Shown here: one piece after another, positions 25,865 to 33,969 of the stretch
Numbering within the stretch: the first letter of the stretch is position 1
Layout of the letters: the number at the start of each line of letters is the position of its first letter
From: Rouxiella silvae
GTDB taxonomy: Bacteria; Pseudomonadota; Gammaproteobacteria; Enterobacterales; Enterobacteriaceae
Direction: 5' to 3'
DNA: 64,000 bases
NCBI RefSeq assembly: GCF_002093625.1
Contig: NZ_MRWD01000003.1
Span: 86,077-150,076 of the forward strand
Notes under the pieces: model-generated
What the model was told of the DNA's origin: nothing
The model's input: only the letters and a program-made list of their open reading frames with translations
The model's database searches: none
Made by a program: the position numbers and the translations under genes

Positions 25865-26962
25865 GTGAAAGCCACTGTCTATCGCGCTGACCTGCGCTAT
25901 CCGCATCTGCAACTTTATACTGCATCTTCTGGCAGCATTGCCGGTTTAGACGAGCTGTATCTGCTGCTTGAGGAGAAATCCTTCAGCGGGCTAGGTGAGG
26001 TGCGCATTAACATTGCCTATCTCAACGGTTACAGCGCCGACGTCGTGCTCTGCGACGTGATGCGCACTCTGCGTACGCTCGATTTACAACAGTCGTCGAG
26101 CCATTTACTGCTCACGCTTGAGACACAGCTTGCCTCGAGCCTTGCTCCCACCCGCATGCTGTTTGATATGGCACTGCATGACCTGATTGCCCGTCAAAAC
26201 GGCAGCAGCGTGGCGCGATTGGTCGGCTCTGATTTTCCCGGGCCGGTCTGTTACGCCACCAACCAGACGCTGTTTTGGAGTTCACAAGAGCAGATGCTGA
26301 GTCAGGCCAGCGCCTACATGGAGCGTGGCTTTACCCATCTTAAACTTCGAGTGGGGATAGGCTCGCTGGCGGAAGATATTGATCGTATGACGGCCCTTCG
26401 CCGCCGCTTTGGCCATGAGGTACACCTCTCGGCCGATGCCAACGGCCAGTGGCAGCCGGAGCAGGCGCGCAGCAACTTGCTGGCGCTGCAAAAATTTGAG
26501 TTGAGCTATCTAGAACAACCTATTTCGGACGCCAATGCGCACCTCTACCCCACGCTTGCTGCTGCCAGCCCGATACCGCTGATGCTTGATGAAAGCATGA
26601 GCTCCGAGGCCGATCTCGAGCGTATTTTGGCGATGGGAGGCACTGTCTGGGCACACCTCAAGTTGGTGAAGATGGGCGGGATTGCTCCTACAGTCCGCGC
26701 AGCACGGCGGCTTATTGCCGCCGGTATTCCTTTTATGATTGGGCAAATGAACGAAGGTGCAGCGGCCACGGCAGCGGCACTGCACGTTGCCCACGCCTGC
26801 CAGCCTGCCCATGCCGAACTTTATGGTGCCGATGGCCTCGCCAACGACCCAGTATTGGGGCTGACCTACAGCCAGGGGCTGGTGAACTGCGTTGACGCAT
26901 GTGGGCTTGGGATCGCCTTCGACCCAACACAGGCCGAACTTATTCAAACATTTTCTTCTTAA
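25865..26962 (+). CDS. Enolase-superfamily enzyme, muconate-lactonizing (MLE) subgroup
   Basis: 365-aa mandelate racemase/muconate-lactonizing-type barrel. The acid-base and metal residues can be placed: FTHLKLRVG (K-x-R, second strand), LSADANGQW (metal Asp), YLEQPI (Glu), MLDESM (Asp) and AHLKLVKMGG (Lys on the sixth strand). A Lys on both sides of the barrel indicates MLE-type epimerase, racemase or cycloisomerase chemistry such as dipeptide or N-acyl-amino-acid racemisation. The start is GTG 25865, four bases after the M20 stop, with GAGGA upstream. Confidence 0.88.
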   Translation: MKATVYRADLRYPHLQLYTASSGSIAGLDELYLLLEEKSFSGLGEVRINIAYLNGYSADVVLCDVMRTLRTLDLQQSSSHLLLTLETQLASSLAPTRMLFDMALHDLIARQNGSSVARLVGSDFPGPVCYATNQTLFWSSQEQMLSQASAYMERGFTHLKLRVGIGSLAEDIDRMTALRRRFGHEVHLSADANGQWQPEQARSNLLALQKFELSYLEQPISDANAHLYPTLAAASPIPLMLDESMSSEADLERILAMGGTVWAHLKLVKMGGIAPTVRAARRLIAAGIPFMIGQMNEGAAATAAALHVAHACQPAHAELYGADGLANDPVLGLTYSQGLVNCVDACGLGIAFDPTQAELIQTFSS

Positions 26963-26996
26963 AAACCTGATTTAAACCTGAGAGCGAGAGCGAATC

Positions 26997-28184
26997 ATGC
27001 ATAAAACAGAATTACCTGACCTTGGACGAGTGGTCCCAGGTGCAGAGTCCGCATTTGCAGAGGCCGAATATTCGCTGCGTATTGCGCGGGCTCGCCAATT
27101 GCTGACCGAGGCGGGTCTGGACCTGATGGTTATCACCGGCCCCGAAAACATCTTTTACCTGACCGGACAACAAACGCCAGGTTATTACACCTTTCAAACG
27201 CTGGTGCTGCCGGTTGAAGGTGAACCGGTGTTTGTTATTCGCCAGCTCGAATACTTCAACTTTATTTCCAACACTTTTATACGCAATGCGGCTATCTATA
27301 CCGATGGTGATAATCCGGTCAACTTCCTGCTCGATGTATTAAAAACCCGTGGCTGGACCCAGAAGCGTATCGGCATCGACAAGCGCGGCTGGTTCTTGCC
27401 GATTGCAGTATACGAGGCGCTGCAGACCGAGCTGGGCACCCTTCACGACGCTGCCGGCGTCATTGAACGACTGCGCGCCGTGAAGTCAACCGCCGAGTTG
27501 GAGAAAATGGCCTTCGCTGCTCGCTACGTTGATGCAGGCATGCTCGCCGGTCGCAATGCCATCGCCGCGGGTGTCAGCGAGAATGATCTGGTTTCCGCCA
27601 TGATGGGCGCGGCGATCGCCGCGGGCTCAGAATATATGGGTATGGAACCGCTGGTCTCGAGTGGTCCGCGAACCGGTGTACCGCACGGTACTTGGCGCCG
27701 CCGCCGCATTCTTGACGGTGACCCCATTTTCCTTGAAATGGCCGCGACCCATGACCGCTATCACGCCGCACTCATGCGCTCAGCCTGGCTGGGTAAACCA
27801 CCCGCCGTGGCGCTAGAAATGGAAAAAACCTGTCAGGAGGCATTGCAGGCGGCTCTCGATGCGATTCGCCCCGGCGCTACTTGTGAAGCCCCGCATCTCG
27901 CCTGCCAGAAAGTGATCGACAAAGCGGGTTTTACCGATAACTTTAAAAAACGCACCGGCTACTCGATTGGTATCTCTTTCGCTCCCGACTGGGGCGAAGG
28001 CGCGATCCTCAGCCTCTACAGCGGCATTACCACCGAGCTACAGCCGGGTATGACCTTTCACATTCCTCCGGCGCTGCGCATTTATGGCGAGTTCACCGTG
28101 GGCGTGAGTGAAACCATCGTGGTGACCGAAACTGGCTATCGAATTTTAGGCTCTGTCGAACGCCCGCTCTCTTTACTCGAGTAA
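26997..28184 (+). CDS. M24-fold hydrolase without the metal-binding site (creatinase/ectoine-hydrolase-like)
   Basis: 395-aa pita-bread-fold protein: a creatinase N-terminal domain (residues about 30-165) and an M24 domain (170-385). In aminopeptidase P the two metal Asp residues lie in a D-x-G and S-D-x-T context. Here the equivalent stretch is FLEMAATHDRYHAALMRS, without that pair, and the final region FHIPPALRIYGEFTVGVSET keeps only the last Glu. This pattern is typical of creatinase and ectoine hydrolase (DoeA/EutD), which hydrolyse C-N bonds without metal. It probably opens an amidine, cyclic or amide substrate delivered by the upstream importer. Confidence 0.85.
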   Translation: MHKTELPDLGRVVPGAESAFAEAEYSLRIARARQLLTEAGLDLMVITGPENIFYLTGQQTPGYYTFQTLVLPVEGEPVFVIRQLEYFNFISNTFIRNAAIYTDGDNPVNFLLDVLKTRGWTQKRIGIDKRGWFLPIAVYEALQTELGTLHDAAGVIERLRAVKSTAELEKMAFAARYVDAGMLAGRNAIAAGVSENDLVSAMMGAAIAAGSEYMGMEPLVSSGPRTGVPHGTWRRRRILDGDPIFLEMAATHDRYHAALMRSAWLGKPPAVALEMEKTCQEALQAALDAIRPGATCEAPHLACQKVIDKAGFTDNFKKRTGYSIGISFAPDWGEGAILSLYSGITTELQPGMTFHIPPALRIYGEFTVGVSETIVVTETGYRILGSVERPLSLLE

Positions 28185-28230
28185 AGAATACGTTAGGTAA
28201 AAACAGACTTCGTTTAGAAAGGAAATATTT

Positions 28231-29151
28231 ATGAAAGATATCAGTGAAAGTCAGGCGCGATTGCACGGGATTTTTAATATAACCGTGACCCCTTTTACCG
28301 CCAACGGCGAGTTCGACTTTGCCGGTTTGGCCCGCAACGTTGAACGGGTAATTGAGTTAGGCTACGACGGCATTCTGATTGGCGGTACCTACGGCGAGTT
28401 TCCCACTATGACCACCGAAGAGCGCGCCGTGCTGTTTCGCAAAGTGATGGCCGTCGTTGGCAACCGCGTTCCCGTCATGCTGTGCAGCGCAGGCTCCGAC
28501 ACCCGCGTAGTCAGCGAGTTAACCTCGCTGGCGGGCGAACTCGGTGGCCTGCCTATGGTCACGCCGCCGTTCGTTTCGGAAGTCACTAACGCGCAAATTG
28601 TCAGCTTCTTCAAGAAGATGGCACCGCTTTCTCGCACCGGCATTCTGGTTTATAACGCGCCCGGCATTGGCATTACATTGCCGCCGGCAGTGCTTGAGGA
28701 GCTGGCCGACATTGAAGGCGTAGTCGGTATTAAACAAGGCGACCTGAATCCTACGGCTATCGATCAGATTGCCAATCGCCTTGGCGGTCGTCTGCGTCTG
28801 TTTTGCGCCTCGGACCTTGCCTTCCTTGGCCCCATGATGTGCGGTTTTGACGGCATTAGCACCACCAACAGCGGCGCCCTGCCCGAGCTGATCCTTGCCA
28901 CATATCGGGCATTGGAAAACGGCGATGCCAATACCGCACGCGAACTGCACCAGCTGTGGTATCCATATCGCGCACTGGCACGCCGCCACGGCCAGCCACA
29001 GGTGGTGAAAGCCGCCATGAACCTGCGCGGTTTCGACGGCCATCACGTGCGTTCGCCGTTGACTGATCTTCAAGGCGACGTTGTCGAAGAAATAAAAACC
29101 GAGCTACTGAGGTTGGCGGCCGATAGCCGTTCCGGCGTTACGCTGAAATAA
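28231..29151 (+). CDS. DapA-family aldolase/lyase (dihydrodipicolinate synthase-like)
   Basis: 306-aa class I aldolase-fold protein. It has the GGTYGEFPTMTTEER segment near residues 50-65, the Tyr of VYNAPG near residue 140 and the Schiff-base Lys in VVGIKQGD near residue 170. The family includes DHDPS, N-acetylneuraminate lyase, KDG aldolase and hydroxyproline-pathway lyases; the usual DHDPS GTTGE motif reads GGTYGE here, so a catabolic pyruvate lyase or dehydratase is more likely than lysine synthesis. It is the last gene of the catabolic operon and is followed by a strong terminator. Confidence 0.87.
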   Translation: MKDISESQARLHGIFNITVTPFTANGEFDFAGLARNVERVIELGYDGILIGGTYGEFPTMTTEERAVLFRKVMAVVGNRVPVMLCSAGSDTRVVSELTSLAGELGGLPMVTPPFVSEVTNAQIVSFFKKMAPLSRTGILVYNAPGIGITLPPAVLEELADIEGVVGIKQGDLNPTAIDQIANRLGGRLRLFCASDLAFLGPMMCGFDGISTTNSGALPELILATYRALENGDANTARELHQLWYPYRALARRHGQPQVVKAAMNLRGFDGHHVRSPLTDLQGDVVEEIKTELLRLAADSRSGVTLK

Positions 29152-29178
29152 CGGGCACGCTGTAGAGTCGTCTGAAAG

Positions 29179-29206
29179 GCCCTCCTTTAATAAAGAGGGC
29201 TTTTTT
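29179..29206. terminator. Strong terminator after the catabolic operon
   Basis: GCCCTC (29179-29184) pairs with GAGGGC (29195-29200), followed by six T residues. It separates the dapA-like gene from the convergent amidotransferase gene, whose stop codon is at 29209. Confidence 0.88.
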
Positions 29207-29208
29207 AT

Positions 29209-30411
29209 TTACTTTTTTACGGCGGCTTTCAGAAACGCACTGATCAGAGGATGTGGCCGCTCAGGAGCCGAGGTCAGCTCAGGATGCCCCTGCACGCCGA
29301 CATAAAAAGGATGTGCAGCATACTCTATTGCGTCGGCAATTGTGCCACTGCGGTCAGTGCCAGACACCGTTAATCCGTAGCTTTGCAAATTATTTTTAAA
29401 CTGAGGATTTAGCTGAAAGCGGTGGTTATAGCGGACCGTTGTCTCGCCGCCCAGCAGGGAAGCAAGCTGAGAATCATCGCGCATTTTCATTACATCGTCG
29501 CCAAGGCGATGCTGTGGATGTCCTGACGTTTGTTCAAGCGGCACAAACGTCTTAAGCGGGGCCAAGGGATCTGCCTCTGCCAGATTAGCCTGCGTATTGC
29601 CCAACATCTTCTGGATAACCGCCGTCGCCATAGTTTGCATCCCCAAACACAGCCCAAGCACTGGAAGGTCGTGCTGCAAGCAGTAGTGCGCAGCGCGAAT
29701 TTGTCCAGCGACGTTAAGCATGTCAGACCCCCCTGGCATCAGCACGCCGTCGACGTCCCGCAGCGTGCTAATTAACACATTTTCAGGTGCGCGCGGCGGA
29801 ATAAACACCGTTTCTACTGCCGTGCCCAGTGCTTCGGCTGCGTCACCCAACGCTGCCAACGTGGCGGGATAACTTCCCAGCTGGTCAGAATACGTGCCAA
29901 TCAGCGCAATACGCAATCGGCGAGAACCCAATGCGGGTGGCGTGCGATGGCCTGTAGTGAAACGCCCGAAGCTGTCCCGCCACCAAACCCCTTGACCGCC
30001 CTGAACGCTGCCGCCGCGTCTCAACTGATAGCCCTGCACTCCCCGCTCAACCTCGACTAACTGATAATCAACCGAATAGTCTCTGACAGCGCGCGCCAGT
30101 TTAGTAAAAGACTCAAGTTGGGAGGGTCCAAGAGGGATAACCCAATCCTTGCTACCGTGCAGGCTGAGGAGATCGTCAAGCAGCCACACCTTCCCCGCTG
30201 ATTTTCCACTAAAGCGTTCATACCACAGCAGTCCACTGGTGACTAATTCACCCTCAGCAGTCACATGCTGGCAGGCATCGGCATAGCGCTGTTTGTTCCA
30301 GTTAACCGATAGATGAGCGAGACCCACGCCTCGCTGACAGGCGAGTATCGACGCCATTGCGCCGTATAGCGCGGGCTCTGGGGTGTTGTGTGCAACGAAC
30401 GTTAATGTCAT
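29209..30411 (-). CDS. Orphan CTP-synthase-like class I glutamine amidotransferase
   Basis: 400-aa protein. Residues about 165-400 are a class I glutaminase domain very like that of PyrG: MPGGSDM, nucleophile elbow LGLCLGMQT with Cys255, and the catalytic pair in VQGHPELTSAPERPHPL (His376, Glu378). The first ~160 residues do not contain the amidoligase/ATP-binding domain of CTP synthase and are not recognisable. It is therefore not PyrG, but a glutaminase paired with an unknown N-terminal domain or a separate synthetase. It is divergent from an aminotransferase gene 192 bases away. Confidence 0.8.
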   Translation of the reverse strand: MTLTFVAHNTPEPALYGAMASILACQRGVGLAHLSVNWNKQRYADACQHVTAEGELVTSGLLWYERFSGKSAGKVWLLDDLLSLHGSKDWVIPLGPSQLESFTKLARAVRDYSVDYQLVEVERGVQGYQLRRGGSVQGGQGVWWRDSFGRFTTGHRTPPALGSRRLRIALIGTYSDQLGSYPATLAALGDAAEALGTAVETVFIPPRAPENVLISTLRDVDGVLMPGGSDMLNVAGQIRAAHYCLQHDLPVLGLCLGMQTMATAVIQKMLGNTQANLAEADPLAPLKTFVPLEQTSGHPQHRLGDDVMKMRDDSQLASLLGGETTVRYNHRFQLNPQFKNNLQSYGLTVSGTDRSGTIADAIEYAAHPFYVGVQGHPELTSAPERPHPLISAFLKAAVKK

Positions 30412-30603
30412 TTTGTTATTTAACCTGATGTAAAATAAAAGTATTAACAGTGATTTTCTGCGAAACCTCTGCCATGACGCCGAGAATATTCTCAGCGAAA
30501 GCTAAAGAAAGCATGAGCTATCTTCTACAAGCCATGATAATTTAAATTGGTTTATTTGATACACATAATACAATTTTGCTTCAATCTTATAAAAGGGTGA
30601 AAG

Positions 30604-31812
30604 ATGTCAGCTGAATTTACTGCGCCAAGAATGCGACGTGTGCGTCCATCACCGACGGCGGTTATTTCTGATCGGGTGCGCGCTCTGTCTGACGCCGGCG
30701 TGGATGTCATCAATCTTGGCGAAGGAGAACTCGATTTCGACACGCCGGAACACATTAAGCAGGCAGGCATCGCAGCCATTGTACAAGGTGACACAAAATA
30801 CACCGCAGTCGCCGGTACAGCAGCCCTGAAGCAGGCCATTATCAATAAATTTTCCCGTGAAAACCAACTGGGCTTCCAGCCTAATGAAGTCATCGCTGGG
30901 AGTGGTGCAAAGCAGCTAATTTTTAACGCACTTCTGGCAACCGTTTCAACAGGAAAAGAAGTTATTATTCCGGCCCCCTATTGGGTGTCTTATCCTGACA
31001 TGGTGTCACTGGCCGACGGCGAACCGCGTATCGTGCCATGTACCGAAGAAAACGGCTGGAAACTCCAGGCTGCTGACCTTGCTGCCGCGATTACCCCCGC
31101 GACCCGCTGGCTGATTCTGAATTCACCAAATAACCCGACCGGTGCCGTTTACCGCGCCGAAGAGCTGCGTGCGCTGGCCGACGTACTGCTTGAAGCGCCG
31201 CATGTGTTAATCATGGCTGACGATATTTATGAACACATCTGCCACCCACCGGCCCAGTTTGTGACTCTGGCGCAGGTTGAACCGCGTCTGAAGGACCGCA
31301 TTCTGACGGTTAACGGCGTGTCTAAAGGCTATTCAATGACCGGCTGGCGGATTGGCTATGCTGGAGGCCCAGCCTGGCTGATTTCATCCATGCAAATCTT
31401 GCAGTCACAGAGCACCTCCAATCCGAGCTCGATCTCTCAGGCCGCGACGGTGGTTGCACTTGAGCAAGACAACGGTTTTCTGGCCGAATGGCGCGCAATT
31501 CTGGATACTCGACGTCAGAAGATGATGGCCTGTATCGCACAGATAGACGGCCTGAGCGCCGACCAGCCGCCCGGTGCGTTCTACGTCTTCGCCAACTGTT
31601 CGGGGATGCTAGGTAAAACCACGCCGAAAGGCTTGACTATCGGCAGTGACACAGATTTTGTTGAATATCTTTTGGACGCGGCCCACGTTGCCACGCTACA
31701 GGGTTCAGCATTTGGGGCATCGCCCTATCTGCGCATTGCTTATGCAATTGACGACGAGCGTCTCGATGAGGCCTGCACGCGCATTATTCTCGCCTGCGCG
31801 GCACTTTCGTAA
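30604..31812 (+). CDS. PLP-dependent aminotransferase, class I/II (aspartate aminotransferase-like)
   Basis: 402-aa fold-type I aminotransferase of the AAT-I-gamma/aspC-like group. Visible motifs are LGEGELDFDTPEH, NSPNNPTGAVY (cofactor pocket), ADDIYEHI and the Schiff-base Lys241 in NGVSKGYSMTGWRIGYAGG, which is the PLP signature. The ATG has AAGGGTGAAAG upstream. It stands alone, divergent from the amidotransferase. It could transaminate aspartate, aromatic or another acidic amino acid; the sequence does not fix the donor. Confidence 0.9.
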   Translation: MSAEFTAPRMRRVRPSPTAVISDRVRALSDAGVDVINLGEGELDFDTPEHIKQAGIAAIVQGDTKYTAVAGTAALKQAIINKFSRENQLGFQPNEVIAGSGAKQLIFNALLATVSTGKEVIIPAPYWVSYPDMVSLADGEPRIVPCTEENGWKLQAADLAAAITPATRWLILNSPNNPTGAVYRAEELRALADVLLEAPHVLIMADDIYEHICHPPAQFVTLAQVEPRLKDRILTVNGVSKGYSMTGWRIGYAGGPAWLISSMQILQSQSTSNPSSISQAATVVALEQDNGFLAEWRAILDTRRQKMMACIAQIDGLSADQPPGAFYVFANCSGMLGKTTPKGLTIGSDTDFVEYLLDAAHVATLQGSAFGASPYLRIAYAIDDERLDEACTRIILACAALS

Positions 31813-31961
31813 AGTTTTCAGTAAGTTACCGCACACCGAGGCCGTGGATGACGCATTCTGTGATGACAGGTATTATTAAGAGTAATTAAACGTATTTTTG
31901 GCTCAAATCTCAACAACTTGAACAAAGTTTTCGCAGTTGAACACAAATTTGCAGATGCCCT

Positions 31962-31990
31962 TTGACATGCACCACGGCAGTCGTTATTAT
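31962..31990 (+). promoter_or_regulatory. Consensus promoter of the first tRNA-Asn gene
   Basis: TTGACA (31962-31967) and TATTAT (31985-31990) with an ideal 17-base spacer, followed by a GC-rich discriminator TCGCCCC typical of stringently controlled stable-RNA promoters. Confidence 0.88.
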
Positions 31991-32008
31991 TCGCCCCGTT
32001 CAAACGAT

Positions 32009-32084
32009 TCCTCTGTAGTTCAGTCGGTAGAACGGCGGACTGTTAATCCGTATGTCACTGGTTCGAGTCCAGTCAGAGGAGCCA
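32009..32084 (+). tRNA. asnT: tRNA-Asn (GTT anticodon)
   Basis: 76 nt including the encoded CCA end. It has acceptor stem TCCTCTG/CAGAGGA, D-loop AGTTCAGTCGGTAGAAC, anticodon loop CTGTTAATC and T-loop GGTTCGAGTCC. It appears identical to the E. coli asparagine tRNA. The symbol is generic because several identical asn genes exist. A second identical copy lies at 51512. Confidence 0.97.
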
Positions 32085-32093
32085 AATTTAGAG

Positions 32094-32127
32094 AAGCCCG
32101 CACAAGGAAACTTGCGCGGGCTTTTTG
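32094..32127 (+). terminator. Terminator of the first tRNA-Asn gene
   Basis: AAGCCCGCACAAG, a GAAA loop, then CTTGCGCGGGCTT and a T-run. One bulged or mismatched position lies in a 13-bp stem ten bases after the tRNA end. Confidence 0.9.
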
Positions 32128-32338
32128 CTTTTTCAGTTTTACTCTCGCATCTGGACGCATTAATGACCTGAATTGGGAGCGTTTCATTTCGATCAAAGAC
32201 TCGCCGCAGTGAGTTGTAATGACTTTTTATCCGATGAACGTTCGACACATGTTAAAAATGTATTTATGTTGTTTCTTTTATAATCATCATTGTTGCCAAG
32301 CCCATTTTTTCTTTCGCAGAATTAATTTTCATTGTAGT

Positions 32339-32590
32339 GACCCCCACAAAGAGGCTAATGATGCTGAAGCTGCCGGATTTGAAGTCGTGAATTTGCGCTC
32401 CGCTCATTGTCGAATAGAGTTTTTCGAGATCGGCGCAATTATCAGGCCATTGAGGAAATGTATAGGGTGGGTTCCTGATTTTTCAGTAGAAAAATACCGT
32501 CAAAAATTATTGAAAATGGTCCAGCAGATGCGTGACGGTATTCCTTTTATCGCAAATTCCACACGGCAACTAATCGAAGCACGTCGATGA
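32339..32590 (+). pseudogene. 3' remnant of a class I methyltransferase gene
   Basis: The last ~83 codons of an open frame (from PHKEANDAEAAGFEVVNLR to the final FIANSTRQLIEARR) resemble the C-terminal end of SAM-dependent methyltransferases: EFFEIGAIIRPLRK, WVPDFSVEKYRQKL, then the STRQLIEAR tail. The sequence upstream (32219-32338) is Cys/His/Phe-rich and unlike coding DNA, and no SAM-binding motif is present. It is read as the end of a deleted gene, left beside the tRNA-Asn. Confidence 0.6.
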
Positions 32591-32958
32591 TGCACAAACC
32601 AAACCCTTCAAAGGACGGTCGCCATTTCTAGGCGATGTTCCACATTTTTTAGCCTTAACCTGAGTCTCTTCGGTTAGCCACCCTTAACTCCGGATTTCAG
32701 CGATGAGTCCTGTGGGACAGTCACTTGTGCAACAGCGCCGATTCTGCCCCCTACGGTTGATCATGAAGATGACTCATGTTTAATGAAATTAAATCACTTT
32801 TACTCAACCAATGACTCTGGCATAAAATACCCATTATCATAACTATAGACAAAATGAAGAGTGCTGGGTTACAAAACCAGAAAAAATAAAATTGAAAAAC
32901 CCTGAAAAAGCAACAAGTAAATCAGGTTTTATGTAAAAAATTAGGATACCAGATTGCG
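32591..32958. other. Intergenic region upstream of mesX
   Basis: About 370 bases with no gene. A TGAA-N5-ATCA element near 32782-32794 is one mismatch from the MetR half-site pair TGAA-N5-TTCA and could be relevant to methionine control. No MetJ box array (AGACGTCT) is seen. Confidence 0.35.
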
Positions 32959-33942
32959 ATGAATACAGAATTGACATTTTCTATTAAAAGTCTTCGTTTC
33001 GACGAAAATTATAATCCCTCGGAAAGTACGCGCATCACGACCAACTTTGCGAATTTGGCTAGAGGTGAGAAACGCCAAGATAACTTGCGCAACGCTTTGG
33101 TGATGATTGACAACCGTTTCAATTCCTTGGCGCATTGGGATAACCCCAACAGCGATCGTTATTCTGTCGAACTTGAAATCATTTCTGTTGAGTTGAATAT
33201 TGATATTCAAGGTAAAGGCAATGCCTTCCCTGTGATTGAAATTTTGAAAACTAATATTGTTGATAAAAAAACCAATGAACGCATTGAAGGCATTTTAGGG
33301 AATAATTTTTCCTCTTACGTGCGAGATTATGACTTTAGTATTTTACTCTCAGAGCATAATAAGAACCAATCCAAGTTTAGCCTTCCCGATAATTTTGGCA
33401 GTTTACATGGTAATATTTTTAAACGTTTCCTCGACTCAGACACTTACAAAAATAACTTCAATAAAACACCTGTTATATGTCTAAGTGTTTCCAGTAAAAA
33501 TACCTATTATCGGACCGGTAACGAGCATCCTGTACTGGGCGTCGAGTATCAGCAAGATGAATTCTCTTTGACTGATGAATATTTCGCCAAAATGGGCTTG
33601 CGCGCTCGTTACTTCATGCCCGCAAACAGCGTTGCGCCTTTGGCCTTTTATTTCATGGGCGATTTACTCAGCGATTACACTAATCTGGAACTTATTAGTA
33701 CCATCAGTACGATGGAAACTTTCCAGAGGATTTATCGTCCTGAGATTTACAATGCTAACTCCGCAGCAGGTAAATGCTATCAACCAAGCTTGAATCACCA
33801 GGATTATTCTTTAACTCTAATTGTTTATGATCGAGAAGAACGTAGCCAATTGGCCGTTGAGCAAGGGAAGTTTACTGAGGAATACTTCATTAAACCCTAC
33901 CAAACTATTCTTGAGCAATGGTCTGCGAATTCCGTTCTTTGA
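32959..33942 (+). CDS. mesX: MesX, DUF1852 partner of a folate-independent methionine synthase
   Basis: 327-aa protein of the DUF1852 family, recognised by its N-terminal FSIKSLRFDENYNPSESTRI and by its tight pairing with a short MetE-like gene 27 bases downstream. In Acinetobacter the equivalent pair MesD-MesX makes methionine from homocysteine without folate, MesX being required with an oxygen-dependent methyl source. No signal peptide, membrane segment or known catalytic motif is visible. The base composition is more AT-rich than the flanking chromosomal genes, which fits acquisition. The ATG lacks a strong ribosome site; AGGATA is 15 bases upstream. Confidence 0.85.
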   Translation: MNTELTFSIKSLRFDENYNPSESTRITTNFANLARGEKRQDNLRNALVMIDNRFNSLAHWDNPNSDRYSVELEIISVELNIDIQGKGNAFPVIEILKTNIVDKKTNERIEGILGNNFSSYVRDYDFSILLSEHNKNQSKFSLPDNFGSLHGNIFKRFLDSDTYKNNFNKTPVICLSVSSKNTYYRTGNEHPVLGVEYQQDEFSLTDEYFAKMGLRARYFMPANSVAPLAFYFMGDLLSDYTNLELISTISTMETFQRIYRPEIYNANSAAGKCYQPSLNHQDYSLTLIVYDREERSQLAVEQGKFTEEYFIKPYQTILEQWSANSVL

Positions 33943-33969
33943 TTAACCAAAAATACAAGGTCATCTATT

